Of a stretch of DNA of 64,000 bases, positions 41,901 through 56,900 are shown one piece after another. The notes under the pieces are model-generated. The model was not told the DNA's origin, searched no databases, and saw only the letters and a program-made list of their open reading frames with translations. The stretch is from Emydura subglobosa (lineage: Eukaryota; Chordata; Testudines; Chelidae). The stretch spans positions 18,869,570 to 18,933,569 of the forward strand of contig ML679989.1 of NCBI GenBank assembly GCA_007922225.1, written 5' to 3'. The translations under genes and the position numbers were made by a program. Numbering within the stretch: the stretch's first letter is position 1; every line of letters begins with the position of its first letter.

Positions 41901-44900
41901 AGGAAGCACCAAGCCCTGCCCCGCAATCCGGCTGTGCCGCAGAAGCAGCTTCCGCCTCTGGGGAGTTACTGTGAATGTCCACACGCGGGGCTCGGCCAGC
42001 ACTGCTCCCGCACATCCCAGATACCGCGGTTCCCTGGAGCTGGGAAGGACAGAGGGACTCAGGCGCTGTCAGAAGGGGTGGACCCTTAGGGAAGGCAACT
42101 GAACAAATCCTATTAATTCCATGGCCAAAGAACAGCTGGAGACACAAACAAACTAGCAAAGGTACCGGGCCCCCGTACGCACGACTGGAAGGTGCTGTGC
42201 TCTGAGGGGATAAAGAACAAAGAGAGAAGAGAGAAAACAGTGGCCAAAATCCCTGCAGCTGCGGCACTGTAGGGACCATGGCTGCTCCTGGGGGGTTCTC
42301 AGGAAGGGTACGGGGTGTCGGCTCAGGCCACGCTGGACATTAAGCGAGGAGCCGGCAGCAGCACAGAGCGGCTTCGTGTGCAGGGTAGAACCCAAGGAGC
42401 AGCAGAACCTGAAGATTTCATGAGATGCCCTGAGGCTGGGCAGGGTGGAAACCATTTGGTTTCCCTTCACCTCACATGCCAGACATCTTCAAAGCTGATC
42501 CCTAGCGACTGACAGGGCTTGCTTGGCCAGGAACGTTGCTGGCCGGCCTTTGGTTCTGGTAGCATCCAGCTTCCTCTCTGAGCCCGCCCAGGATGATTGT
42601 AGTTACCCTGATGCCCACCACCCCCCTCGTGTGGGGAGGCTGCCCCAGGGCAGCTAACTGCAGTGTGCTACTGGATTACCCTGCCCCACTGTAACCCCGG
42701 CTTTGGGCAGGTGCAGCCCATCTGCAGTAGGGGCTGGCACCAGGGCAACGGCAGCAACGTGTCCGACATCCAAGTGAGACGTCGGACTCGCGTTCGCTGA
42801 CTAGCGACACGAGCCGCGAGCAGCAGTGCCAACCAGCCACGTGATGGAACCAGGCGGGGCCCAGCGGGCGCTCGAGGGGAGAAGCGGGCTACAAGGCAGT
42901 GCTCTGCACCACCCCTGCAGAACAAGCAGCCACCTGACTGCGCACGCCTGGGCTTGGAGAAGAAGATTTGCATGAGCTGCTGCTTACCGACGAATAGCCC
43001 TTGTTCGCCTTATTCCCAGTGTATTCACCTACCCCCCCCGCCACCCCTGGCTCAATTAATCCAGGAGATCCCCGGCCGTAATACTGAACCTTGCTGCCTG
43101 ACGGACCAGGTTCACACACACAGGCAGCACGGATGCATGGGACCACGGCCCCCAACTGGACTGAGAGCAGAGAGCACTAATCCAACCGAAACAAGCTGAA
43201 GTCAGCACAATGATCAGAGGTGGAGTTTGGCCCAGACCCTGGTTAATACCCCTACTCCCACAGAGGAGGGCCAGGACTTTAACCACCAAAGAATCAGACC
43301 CTCAGTGATGGCTTTTCCAGAAGCACAAACACCCCTTACCGCCCTACCAGCTCAGGAGAGCCCATCACCAAATACACTTCCTGCAGTGCCTGGTTTCTTT
43401 TGCTGCTTCCCATCCCAGGACTGCCCTGGCCCTGCCACGGCTTCAGCTGCGAGAACTCCAGAGACACAGACCTGTGGTGGGAAAGCCTCAGAGATGGATC
43501 TGGCTGGACATCGCTCACCAATGACTGACGAGGTCACGAGAAGCGGATGGTATCAGGGAAAACTATGGAGCTGGTGGAAGTACGGGTCCTTCACAATTAG
43601 GACCCAGGAATATTAACAGATTGTTTCATGTAGCGCTGATTCAGCTTGTAGAAAGTCTTATTAGGGCTCAAAAGTAGAGGGGACCGAGGGGAAACGGTGC
43701 CCAGTGAATGGAAGACGGGGCTGAGGGAATGCTAGGCATTTATCAGTGTCGCACTGCCGTGTTAGATTCACATTTACACATGTGCAAGCAGCACGTCAGT
43801 CAGTGCCTGATACGCACTTTAAGGACTAAGATCAGAATGGTTTCCCCAGGCGCCTGCATTCACCCCACAGGCTCCTGGGAGTCATCAGCAGACTCGGTAC
43901 TTTCCCACGTCGCAACATGTCTCTGCTTACGTCCAGCTGAGCAGCATTTTGGCAGCCAGCTGCAGCCCTGCTGCTTTGACCTTCTTCCAACTCAGGGCAC
44001 TGAATTCCTTCCCACTGGCTTGCTATGGAAATGGCCCGGAACAGCTCAGCGAGTAGGGACACAACACAGGGAGCCCCCTAAAAAGTCACTGGGGGCAGGG
44101 GAGATTAAGACTCGCCTCACCTCAGGGAGCAGGGAACAGGACTAAACGAAAGGACCTAGAGACAACCCTGGCCCCGTGTTACGGATTTCTCCAAAAAAGG
44201 ACCGCTCTGCGCAGCGCCAAACTTTGGGCCGCGCTCAGCCTGCGCGGCAACCTACTGTACCTACTCGCTGGGCTGGAGTTCGCCGCCAGCAGGCGCAGAC
44301 CCAGGCCGGGTGCACGGAGCAGAGGTTACGCTACTTTACAGCACCCCGGGCCACCTGAATTTTTACTGAGCCTTCTAAAGCAGAGCCTGGAAACCTATTT
44401 GCCAAGGTGGAGAGCTGCAGCCAGGTATTTCCAAGGAGAGCGCGATACCCCCTCAAGGGTATCTAGCAACAAAGTTATCGTTCAGCAGTTTGCTCATTCT
44501 GATTACATTATGGCTAGAGAGTAAAAAGGGAGTGTCCGTGCAGGCTTATCTCCGAGCATTACCGCCCCAAGGAAGGACGGAAGGACGCATGGGATGGGGG
44601 GAGGGGAGCAGGAACATCTCATTCTCCACACGGTGTTTGCACAAACAGTGACGCAGGAGGCGTGTTCTAGTGTGTGGAATCACAACGGAAAGAGACTGGC
44701 TAGCCTGCACCTGGGAGATACACAGGCTTCCGGAGAGAAGGCCAAAGACACCAGCAACCAGCTTGCTTCCGAGGAGAATTTTTTTCCCAGGGGTGAATGC
44801 ACTCAGGACCTAGTCACAGGAGCGTACCAGCCCGAGCATTTCAGCTGTGAAACCCCCTCTGCTGAGGCACCATTAGCAGTAGGAAGCAGACCACCACCCC

Positions 44901-47900
44901 ACCCCGCTGGAGTAGCTGACTCAAGTTCAACTCTTGTATCTTAACACAGATTGTGCTGGTGTCTCAGTGTTTCATTCCAACTGCTTTACCCAGACCTATG
45001 CCACGAACTCCATGTTCTAGACAAGAAACACGTCTGAGCATTAATGCTCCCTCCAGTGATGGAAGTCGGCCCCGCTGAGCCGTGAGCATGGAGCAGGGCT
45101 CTCCGGGAGGTGCACGCTGCTGCTAAGCCATGTGATGTTTGTACCCATGGCAAACAACCTGTCTGCCTGCCAAGGTTTCCACCGTACTGAGAACAGAGCA
45201 CAGGCTGGTCCCAGGGAAGGAGAGGTCAGGGCACAGATTGTGCCTGCAGGCAGCGTAACAGCCACTTGTGGGTCCAACAAGGATTTTGAATCTCTGAGTA
45301 AATCCAGCCCCACGGTCTCGGACAGTGCTGACTGGGTGAATGCAGGCACACTTCAGAGCTCATTCTAGGCGGGGCGCATCACAGCAGCCCTGCCAACGCC
45401 CCAGCATTATGGTCTGGCATTCACCAGCCCACAGCTGGGGCTGCACAAAGCTGAGCGTGCTGCAAGTGTAATACAGATCACATCTCCCGGAAGGGTTCTG
45501 AGTGTACGTCTAACCAGGGACAGGATGTGGCTGCTCAAACAGCCCAGCACTTCAGGAGATACAAAGATTCTCACATCTGAAACAGCTTCAGGGTTGCTTT
45601 GAAATATAGCCAGCTGCTTTAAACCCCATAGTCCAGGGATGGGGCAGAGAATGGGCCATGCTTCTCCATAGGCAAGCAAGCACAAGCCCTGTACACGGCT
45701 CCTCACCTGTACTGAGGGTGCAGTCGCCGTGTCAGTCCCAGGATATTGGACTAGACTCGAAAGCTTGTGTCTCGCTCCCCAACAGAAGTTGGTCCTAGCA
45801 CTAAGCAGGGCAGAGACTCAGTCTCCCAAGCAGATCTGCAGTGAGGAGCGGTCAGAGATCTCAGGGCTGTGGCAGCAAGGAGTGGATTGTGGCCATCTGT
45901 CACGGGAAGTCCAGATACCACCACGTTCACAGACCAGCCTGGCTTTCTTCACCTAGACTCCTACTAAGACCTCTTCTGCAGATTCACAAGGGCTCCAGTC
46001 TGTTTAGAGGTGCAACACAAACACAGCTGAAGCAGGGAGGGGAGCGGAGGGAGGTACTGATCCAAATTCTCAGTTCAAGACTCTCCTATTTAAACTCTTC
46101 GCCAGCTCCTACCTGCTGAGAGACAAGCGACACAAAACACGGGCAGGCGACACACCCTAGCACACAGCATCTCAGAATGGAAAGCTCTGTCTAGAAGGCT
46201 CCAAATGGGCATGTAACCACATGGGAGCCTTCACTAACACCAGCAACCCATGCCACCTACATGCTCAACAGTCATGGACAATGCAGTTCTATTGTCAATT
46301 GTACATGCCGCTGTGACGAAATGAGAATATTCTGAAGTATTTCTACGAATCCTGCGTGTGCCTCAGTTTCCCTCTGCACTTTGCATTGTGAAAAAAAAAA
46401 ATGTACGTCTCCTGCTAAAACAGCACAGGCGGGATGAGGTCGGGGGTGTCACCTGGCTGCCTGGAGGGAATGAACAGGGTCATTAAACAACTGGCTGAAA
46501 CTGACCCCAAATCAACAGAGCATCCAGCAAGACGAAAACGCCCAACGAGTAAAACCAGCAACACCTAACGGCAGAAAACCCCGCAAAGACAGACAAGGGG
46601 GAGAGGAAGGGAGCAAGGGACAGAGTCCACCACAGCATGGCACAGGTTTGACCAGGGTAGCTATGACTTATCCACCTCCTCCCTGTGCTGACCTAAGGAC
46701 TGTCAGATAACTCTGTAGCCAGGTGACTAACAAATGGTAGCCTGGGTTTTGAAAAGGCTGCCCCTGTCATGGTAAATATCCCCCGTGAGCACTGCACCTG
46801 GAAGGGCACGGCACAAGCCTCCCGCTGCAGGGAGGCGGAGAGATACAGGGATCGCTGGTGCTAAAGACCCGTCTCGGAAACCCTAGGCCTGCCGCTGTGG
46901 AAACATGGGGGCCCTCGGGGCCCAAAACACTGAACAGGTCCACTCTCAGGACATGGGGGCGTAAGACCAGACCCTGTGACTCCATGACATACGCCAAGAA
47001 GGTTTCCATGCAGACTAGAGACACGGAGGCTAATCCTCCCAGGATTACTTGTCACGCTAAGATACGCTCACTGCCACCTTCTGACAAGTATGGTCATGTT
47101 GCTCAGGACTGATTACAGAGCAGCCAAGTGCTGGCAGAATCTCACACATGGAAGCCTGGGACAGCACTAGAGAAGCTGGGCATTTACATCGCCAGCAGCA
47201 GCCCTGTGGTAGCAGGCCATTTGCAACGGTCCCAGGAGAGCCATCCACATAGTGGCCCTCCGTGTTCTCTGCAAGAGGAGGTTTCCCCAACTAGAAGGGG
47301 TACAAAACTGAAGAACGGCTTTCACAGCATTTAAATCCCTCCCGTTTAAGGCACAGAAACCAGGGTAAATGGTTCAGTCTCATTCTGGATTGTCAAAAAC
47401 AGGCTGTGTGGCTCAGCTGGCGAAGCCCAAAGGAACATGGGGAAAGGGGAACCTGGAATTGGCGCTCCCATCACAGGTTACACATTGCACCACTATGGCT
47501 GCATCTCCAGCAGCCGCGTCAGGGGCTTGTACGGGCTCTTCCTGGATTACTTTGCCAGTACCACTGGGTAACAAGCGTTTTCCTGCCGTACTCTGCTGAG
47601 GTCGGGAAGGTGAGAGTGCGGAAGTTAGTTACTCCGCGCTAGACTGTTATTTGATGGCATCCCACAAGAGCAAGGCTGAGTTTTGTTCAGGGACGAACAC
47701 TTTTGCCCCGTCAGTTGAGAATCAGTGTTTCTAGCTGCACAAAGTAACCCCAACTTTTACCCTAGCAAGCCAGGGAGCACTGGGCTGTAGGCAGAGGAGA
47801 GTGCGTCTATGGGATCAGACAACAGTTCCCATTCCATGCTGCTCAGCAAGAGAATCTCCCCTTACAAAGCCAACCCACACAGCCTGCTCGGTGTAATCAA

Positions 47901-50900
47901 TACACTAAAGCACATGGTAGATGGGAGGAAGGCACCAGGACTCGAAATATTAAACTCCCCGCAAGGGAAGAGAGTTTCAAATTCCTAGTGAGAAGAGACC
48001 GTGCAAGGAGAGAGGCACGGAGCACCTCAGGAAGCAGAGAGCTCTTCCAGAACTCAGCACGCTCAATATCACCCCAGGACCTGGCCCAACAGCCTCACAG
48101 CTCCCTAGGGCAACTGCAGTTTGTTACTAGTGTGGTGCAGCGTAGCTATTCGCCAAGCCTCAGGGGAATGACTACGCTCCCTTACCTTCCTTCCCCACTT
48201 CCAAACAACTGATCTCATCCAAATACAGAGAGACCAAGAGAGTGAACTGCCATCATGGCCAGGAGCTTGTCTACAGAGGGAGTTATTCTGGAATAACTAG
48301 GACACTATAAATTCACACCCTACCTTAATCCAACTTAACTTTCAAGTGCAGACAAGCTCCGAGACTCTTGATGCCATCTGAAGTGGAGAACTCTGCACCG
48401 GTAAAGGAGGATCCTGGCTTGTGGACCGGTCTGAGGTACTGCCTGTTGCAGGTCTGATGGATATGAGGAAGTACAAAACCATGAGGCAGAACACCGCAAA
48501 CGGGTCCTTTACAGTGAAGGAGACGCTCGCAGAGGGTCACCTTTCTGACCTTTCTTCTACAGATGAACCTGAGCCTTCTCAGACCAAGAATGGAATAGAG
48601 ACCTCCTGTTTCCTCGGGAATATTGGGAACAGAATCTCCTTCCCATACTGTAGAGGAGCTTCTCCTAGGGCTCAGGATCGAAGGAGACAGGTGTTTGTCT
48701 CCCAGCATTTTGAAAGAGGGCTCCCTCAAAATAAAATGAGAAAAAGGCTGACAGAGTAGCATGAATGGAAAAAAAACTCACTGGCGTTTCCAGATCCATA
48801 TATTGGATGTTTGTGCTACAGTGAAACAAAAGATGCTTCCCTACTGGGGAAGCCAATGAGTCTCTCGCGTGTCCCTGAAAGCTCCCGGAGGTGTTTTCAG
48901 ACCTGCTGCTTCACCATCTGCAGTTTGCTTGAGGCTTTTGCTTATGAAATATAGCTTTGTTTCTCAAACCAGAACCTTTGGGAGGCCTTCCTCAGACGAG
49001 CTGCAGGCTAAGCCTGCTCTGCTCTCAGAAAAAGAGGATGGCACTTTCCTGTGATATGCCCAATACCAATCTAAAGGACAGAGAGCAGAGCAAGAATCTC
49101 ATTGCTTCAAATTGTCTACATCTTCTCACTGAAGAGCTCGGGGCCCTCCTTTAGCCAGCACCTTCCCCAAGACACATGGTACGGCTGATTCTGGACTAAA
49201 GATTTCACATGGATGCTGCCCAGGTGATTACACTGCAGTTCAGGGGCATGTTCTCCGCCCACTACATAGACACAAGAGCAGGATTCTGGCTTTTATAGCC
49301 GTCACTTTTCAATAAGTCAGTGTTTGCTCTGCTGCACTTGCAATCGCTGACCAGGACGCTGGAGCAATCTGCAGACTAGGAGACAGCCCTGCAGCAGTTT
49401 ACATTCAGGTCTTCTTTGCTGACAGAAGGGCTAGGAGTTTTGTTTAACCTCTGCGTTTGTTTCCCACAGGCACAGATGGCCAGCAAGAGGTTCTTCCTCG
49501 CTGCCATTGTGCAAACGCAGGGATTCGGAGCCCATCTGGGGAGGGCCAGTCACCAGGAACTGGAGATAAAGATTGTAAACACCAAGTCAAATGGAACACC
49601 TGAGGATGGGAGCGAGGGGGGGGCGTGACCAGCCTCTTCCAATGGCAGGAGGCTCTGATCCAGGCCAGATTAAGGAGACAGATTAAAGATACTTTTAAAT
49701 GTCATCGAGCAGCACACGGCCTTCCCAGTCCCCACTCGAAGCTCGCTCTTGCCCTGGCTGAGCCATTCAGAGCATCACAAGTGGGCCTCAGCGAGAGAGA
49801 AGCCTCCTGTCTGTGTAACAGCTCCTCGTGGGGCGGGCAGCAGGCGGGGAGAAGGGGGTTGTGGGCAGATCAGGGGTAAGATCTCTTCTTGTAGAATACG
49901 GACAGTCAGTTTAATTGCTCTTTATCAGAGGGGCCCTTTATACCAAGCGTTTTCCTAAGGCACAGGTCTGCAATAACCCTTCCTCTGGAGGAGAGGAGTA
50001 GCTATGGCAACGTACCCCCTTTCCCTTCCTTTCCTCTCCGTCCTCCAAGCCAACTGAGGCAGAATGCACCACTCGCACTGCGCTGCGTGGCCCAAGAACT
50101 GGCTGAGTTTGCAGCATGGTGCCTGTTTCGTGAACTCTCCCTTCCCTCGCATCACCATCTCGGAACAGCTGCATCAGAGCAGCGTGGGGCGAGCGGCCAC
50201 TCCGGCGAGAAGGCATTTGGCTCACAACCGACTACGATGGACAAGGCAGGGGAGGCAGTAACTTTTATTGGACTAACTCCTTGTGGTAAGAGACAAGCCT
50301 CTGAGCTACACAGAACTCTTCTTCAGATCTGGGGAAGGCACGTCTACACTGCAATTAAACACCCACAGCTGGTGTTACTGACTGAAGCCTGGTCTGCACT
50401 GGCGACGTGGGTCGACAAAGTCACTTACGTCGACCTACGTACACCTGCGTCTACAGTGGCACCACTGTTAATTCGAATTAAGTCGCCTTGAAAATCGACT
50501 TAATAAGACCACCTCTGCAAGTGGCGTAGCGCCTAAGTCGAATTTGTTAATTCGATTTAGTGTCAGCGTAGACACAACTTCACTTAAATCAGATTTATTG
50601 GCCTCCGTGTGGTATCCCACAATGCCCCGTTTTGACCGCTCTGGACAGTCGTGCTGTGCTGCTCTGTGGTCACGCTACCAGGAAATGCCCCCTCCCCTCA
50701 AGCCCCGGGAAGATTTGAATTTTCATTTCCTGTGCTGCCAGCGTGGAGAGCTTTGTCACTCCACCCCAGTGCAGGCGAGCAGAAAGCAGCGGCGGCCACG
50801 CTGACAGCTGACCAGCAAGATACCACCCTACCCCTTGAGACAGTGAATGAACCCTCCCCCACCCCCCCTTCCCCCATGACTTGAATGTTCATAAATAAAG

Positions 50901-53900
50901 TTAAGCATCATTTCAATATGATTCTTTATTAAATCATATCTTGTTCTGGAGGGATTTGGCAGGTGCACATATCGATTTTTTTTTGGGGGGGGGGGGGGGA
51001 GGGGGCGGAGGAGAAGGGGTGTTCTCCAAAGGCAAACAACATGCAGGAACAGAAATCAGTCCTGCATCTCATTGCAGAACCTGGTTTTCAAAGCTTCCCT
51101 AACACAAAGCGCTCCGCGGTTCGCTCTCAGCGTAGTGCTGGCATCTGGCTGCTCATAATTGGCGACCAGTTTTTCTGCCTCCACAGCCCAACCCTGGGGG
51201 AATCTCTCACCCTTCGCTTCACACACATTATGAAGAACACAGCACGCAGATATTACAGAAGGGAGGTACTTCTCAGACATGTCCAGCCTAGTGAGGAGAC
51301 TCCTACATCTACCCTTTAAACGCCCAAAGGCACATTCTACAACAATTCTGCAACTGCTTAACCTGTTATTAAAATACTCCTTGTCACTGTCAAGGTGCCT
51401 GGTGTACGGCTTCATTAGCCAAGGGAGCAATGGGTAAGCAGGATCCCCCAGGATCACTATGGGCATTTCCACACCCCCAGTTTGAATTTTTTGGTCTGGG
51501 AAAAAAGTGCCCGCCTGCATCTTAGAGAACAGCCCCGAATTACGAAATACACGCGTGTCATGCACCTTCCCAGACCACCCCACACTGATGTCGGTGAAAC
51601 GATCCCTGTGATCCACAAGGCCCTGCAGGAGCATGGAAAGGTACCCCTTGCAGTTTATGTACTGGGTTGCTAGGTGGGCAGGCGCGAAGATAGGGATGTG
51701 CGTTCCATCAATGGCCCCTCCGCAGTTTGGGAACCCCATCGTGGCAAACCCCTCCACTATGTCCTGCACGTTTCCCAAAGTCACTACCCTTTGTAGCGGA
51801 AGTCTATTGATGGCCCTGCACACTTGAATCACGGCGGTGCCCACTGTAGATTTACCGACTCCAAATTGATTCCCAACAGAGCAGTAACAGTCGGGGTTGC
51901 CAGCTTCCACAGAGCGATGGCGACTCTCTTCTCCACCGTCAGAGCTGGTCTCAAGCGAGTATTCACACGCTTCAGGGACGGGGCCAGCTCCGAGCACAGC
52001 TCCAGGAAAGTTGCCTTTTGCATACGAAAGTTTTGCAGCTACTGATCATCATCCCACAGCTGCAAAACGATGCAGTCCCACCAGTCTGTGTTTGTTTCCC
52101 TGCACCATAACCAGCGCTCCACAGACTGCAGATGATGCGTTACAGCCTGCAGCAATCGGGAATTGTTCTGCTCGATGGCTTGTAGCAGGGCAGCCTCGGT
52201 GGCATCGCTGTTGTCTGCGCTTCGGCCTCTTGCTCTACTTCGAAAATACTTGATGATAAGCCGCGATGTATTTGTAACGCTCACAATAATAGTGCAGAGT
52301 TGAAGAGTTGAGCTGGCTCCATGTCTCGGCAGCAATGGCGAGCGTGGGGAGTAAAAAATGGTGCGAAAATATTCTCCTGTTTGTTTGGTTTTTTTGGGGG
52401 GGGGGGGGGGAAGGGAGGGGGAAAAGAGCCGTGCTTTATTGGGACATTACGCCTCACCCCACCACCCCCGGGGGTTAGTTGCACTGTGGGATAGCTACCC
52501 ACATTGCACTGCTTTGCAATTCGAATTAAGAGTGCTCAGTGTAAACGCAGGAGACCTGCGCAAACAGCGAAGTGTATACATGTTGCTGCGACTTCTAAAA
52601 CTCGACTGCTGAAAGTCGACTTAAAGTAAGTTGACTTCACTTGGCAGTGTAGACATGGAATGAGAGGACAGAGAGCAGCAAAAACGGAAGGCTGACCAAA
52701 TCAGACTCTGCCCACCTGAGACTGGATCCCTCCTGAAACAGGACTTTGACCACACAGTCCATTCATCACGTTGCTGTACAATCCACTTCATGCTCCAGTG
52801 TGTATTACAGCCTTGCCCTGCGGGCTGTGGGTGTGTTCTTCCCAGAAGTAACATGAACATTCATCAGCTCTACTGGAGACTGCAAGATAGCAGAGCAATG
52901 GCAGGAATCCGTTCCTGGGGCAGAAGCACGATGTTAAGGTCACATTTCACATCTCCCTCAGTAAGGCTCCATCATGCAGAGGGTGTGTACACAGGGGTTG
53001 GATGAAACAATCTGCCACCATTGCTACCAACAGTTCAGCTCCATCGGCATTAAAAGCTGCAGGAAGGACTCCAGGAAGCCACCGGCATTTTAATTATCAT
53101 GTCATGATCTAACCCTGCTCAGAGCAGGTCTGCAAAACAGTGCTTCAGTGCCAAAACCTTCCCACCTGACAGCGCCAGCAAGCGCCGCACAGAACCAAGC
53201 AAGTCACATGAATGCTCTGACCTCTGCTGGCTCTCCAGCCATTTCAAGTCCTGCTCATCACTTACCAAGCCTCAAATGGCCCAGTGCATAGCTAGAGACA
53301 GGCTCTCCAGCAGTACCCTGCAGCGCTGGATGCTAGCAGGGGACCATGAACCTCCTGAGACTCGGGGTGTAACTCCAGAGCGGAGGACACAAGCGTCAGC
53401 CTGTTGCAGGTCCTACACCACGACGCACAGGCAGCCTCACAGCAGAGGAAAAAAGGTGGCTTCAAACCAAGACAAAGATCCAGCTCCCCCAGAGGCCTCC
53501 CCTGCCATCCTTGTTATCAGCTAGCACAGACACGACAATGATCAGGTGCCTGAGAGAAACCTAGATTTGTACTGGGTAGGGCAGACTACGTATTGCTTTG
53601 GCAGACGACCAGCCTCAGAGCTCCCTGGGGATACGTTTTATCCCACCAACCCAGAACTCGGCTCCCAAGCATTTGATACCAGATACCCCTCCTTTCCCCG
53701 TGAAGCCCAGAAGGTCCACACGCTGCAGCGAAGCCCAGCTCTCCCTCCTGAAGTTGCTGATCTCTAACAGCCTGCTATTCTGTTCAGGTCCTTGTACCCT
53801 GCTAGGACCACGGCATGATGAGATGCCCTATGCTAAGAGGACAAGCCAACTGATAACATGGGACAGGAGAACACCACATTAGCCTCCTTCCCCACAGCCT

Positions 53901-56900
53901 GCCAGAATAATGAAATTAATTAATTCCCCTCTCAGTCTGCATACACAGCCTACTCCTCCCATAGCATCTGACAGGGGAGCCGGCTGTATGAGCAGGCAGC
54001 CCCACTTTCGGTTTCAGACCGAATATACTTGCCACATTGCACTTTGCTAGATTTCATCCTACAGACATAAGAGTTCAAGCAGAGCCGAGAGTGGCTGAAA
54101 CATCCAGATCTACAATCATCTGCTAGGAAACAAACAACTCGTGTGCGCCAGATCCTGCAGCTACGTGGGATTCAAAACTACACACTTGTTATTGTAGGGT
54201 CAACCTCAACCATCACAAGGCCTCAGCCCTTATTTCAGGGGAACAAGCTTCAATGGAATCAGGAGATGAAAAACAGAATGGTAGATAAACAAGCCCACAG
54301 CTTAACTTCTTTTTTTTCCCCCTCCAGGTTCTGGGGCAGGAAGAGAAAGGGTCACCCTGGTCCAGTCATCTAATTCCCAGCTGAGCACTGCACCATGCCA
54401 TCTTTGGGTATGGACGACAACATGGCAATCTCCTGGCAGACAGCAAGTGGAAAGAGATCAGCTACTAATCGCAAATCTGGCTGTAAAATACGTCAGAGAA
54501 GGAAACAGGCTGTTGAGAGTCTATGCATTCTACAGAGATACAGTTGTGTCTGCACATTCCATAGGGGGCACAGGAATACAGGCCCCATTCTTAGTGATTC
54601 AATATTACTCATTAAACTAAGCATCACACTAAACAAACAACTCGGTCAGATTTTATGGTGAGCACAACTGATACACGGAAGGGCAAGTTTACCAGGAAAA
54701 AATATTACCCTCAAGCACTGAGAAAGAGGTTACTCTCCTGGAGAAGGACTTTTCCGCACAAAGCCTTCACTAGGAAAGCAGAATTTCACTGTGATCAAGT
54801 TTACTATACGCTGTTAAAGAGGAAGTCACCTTACCTGGATGCCTGGAAACCAAGCCCTTTCTTTATAGTAAGTGTGTTGGAAAACGTGCTGAGAAGAGCT
54901 ACCAAAAGTGATTCAAGATCCAGAAGACAATAAGAGGCTCACACAGCTCAATAGCTAAGAAAAGACCAATGTGATCAGTCTGCAAGTACTAAACCAAGGA
55001 GAAGATAGGACATGGGACTTGCAAGTGTGCAGGCCTGCACCCAGTGCCAGGGACTGCTTACCAGAAGCACCAATGGCACACACGCGCCCCATAGTGCAGA
55101 GTTATGAAGTGCTCAAAGCACTAGTGACCAGAAGGAGAAGGCGCACGCTAGGCATGGAACCAGACTGCTGCCAGGAAAGAGACTATATTGACGCAACCTG
55201 TCCTCTAAGCCACGAGAGAGCGGTAGCATGGGCTTAGACTCATGGACTTTAAGGCCAGACGGGACCAATATGATCATCTAGTCTGACCTCCTGCACATCG
55301 CAGGCCACAGAACCTCACCCACCCACTCCTGTAATAGACCCTGACCTATGACTGAGTTACTGAAGTCCTCAGATCATGGTTTAAAGACTTAAAGGTACAG
55401 AGAATCCACCAGCAAGTGTCATCTTGCTTGTGTCATCTATCTGTAGAACTCTGGCCTAGATCCAGGGTGCTCCAAGTTCCCTCTCCATGTACACCACCAC
55501 CTCCCTCCACCTTCAGCACCCTGAATGAAGAGCGACATCCCTGCTGACAGGGGAGGGGAAAGCCAGGAAGCTATGTGGGTATTTTTCAACTGTCTTAACG
55601 CACGAACAGTTTTGGCCTTGGTGAAACATCTCCCGCTGCTGGCTGCTCTGCTCCCCTCCTGCTCAGACCTCTCTCCTCCAACACAATGCCTCCCTTCTCT
55701 CCTAGGCACCCTTCTGGCACTGGAAGCACCAACCCCCAAGATGACTCTGGTTGACTCCTCTGTAGCTGTGGCCTCTAGAAGCAGTAGCTAAGCTGGTTCT
55801 TTCTGTTTATTTCCCTCTGCTTTTACAGACTTCCAGTCCATGAAAAGCCTGGACACCTGAAGCAGCAGCAAGAACCAAGCCATGGCGAGGAGGCCACAGG
55901 TGCACAAGGTCCTAAGAGATGTTCCCTCCCTGTTATATCCTGCCAGAGCTGAGATGAGAGGTGCTGAGCGCCTTGAACATAAATGAGGAGCTGCTGGCAG
56001 AGGCTCCAATTTTGGAACTTGCATCAGCCACAGCCTGAATTTAACAACTCCCTGAGCATAGACATCTGAAGAAAGAAATTGTTCTTCTGTACACTGCAAG
56101 CAATAAGCTTGCCACAGCCTTCCCTCACTGGTAAGTTAGCAGCAGACACAGAGGTTTGCTCTTCTATCCGGCTAGTTTCTAGCCATCAAAAGCAGACACA
56201 CAAAACTCACTGATAAAATTATCAACTGTTAGATCATCAACAGAAGAAACCTCCAAAACACCACGTACATTCATAGGAACACAGGAATTTCCAGTCCAGA
56301 TCAGTGATCTATCCAGCCCTGTATCCTGTCTGACAGCAGCTGGCAGCAGATGCTTCAGGGGAAGGTGTAAAAGTTATGAAATAGCTTGCCCACAGGGAAA
56401 GTTTCTTCCTAACTCCTGTCAGATACTGGTTAGCTTATGCCATGAGGCAGGCGAGATTATAGCATTAAAGTTATCCCTGGAGGTTCTCATTATCCATACA
56501 AGTACCCAGTCTTTTTCCAAATCCTTGTACGCGCTTTGTTTCAATACTATCCGGTAGTGAGTGCCACAGGTGAACTACACAGTTTGAAAGTTATTTCCTG
56601 GTATCAATGTGTTTCCTGTCGATTTCACCAAAAGTCCCTTTGTTCTTCTATTAGGAGAGGGTAAACTGGAGCGCCTGATTGACATTCTCTCCCATGCTTT
56701 GTTTTATCCCCACTTCATGACCCCTTTTATTCTTCTCTTCTTCAATCCCAGTCTTGTCAGTCTCTAACCATAAAGAAATCTCGCCAGGCCTCATCAATTT
56801 CATCACCATCTCTGACCCACCCACCCCCAACCTCTAATTCTACTAGAACATTTGCAGTAGGGTGACCCAAACCAAGCATGAGCTTCCTGTACTGAAGACA

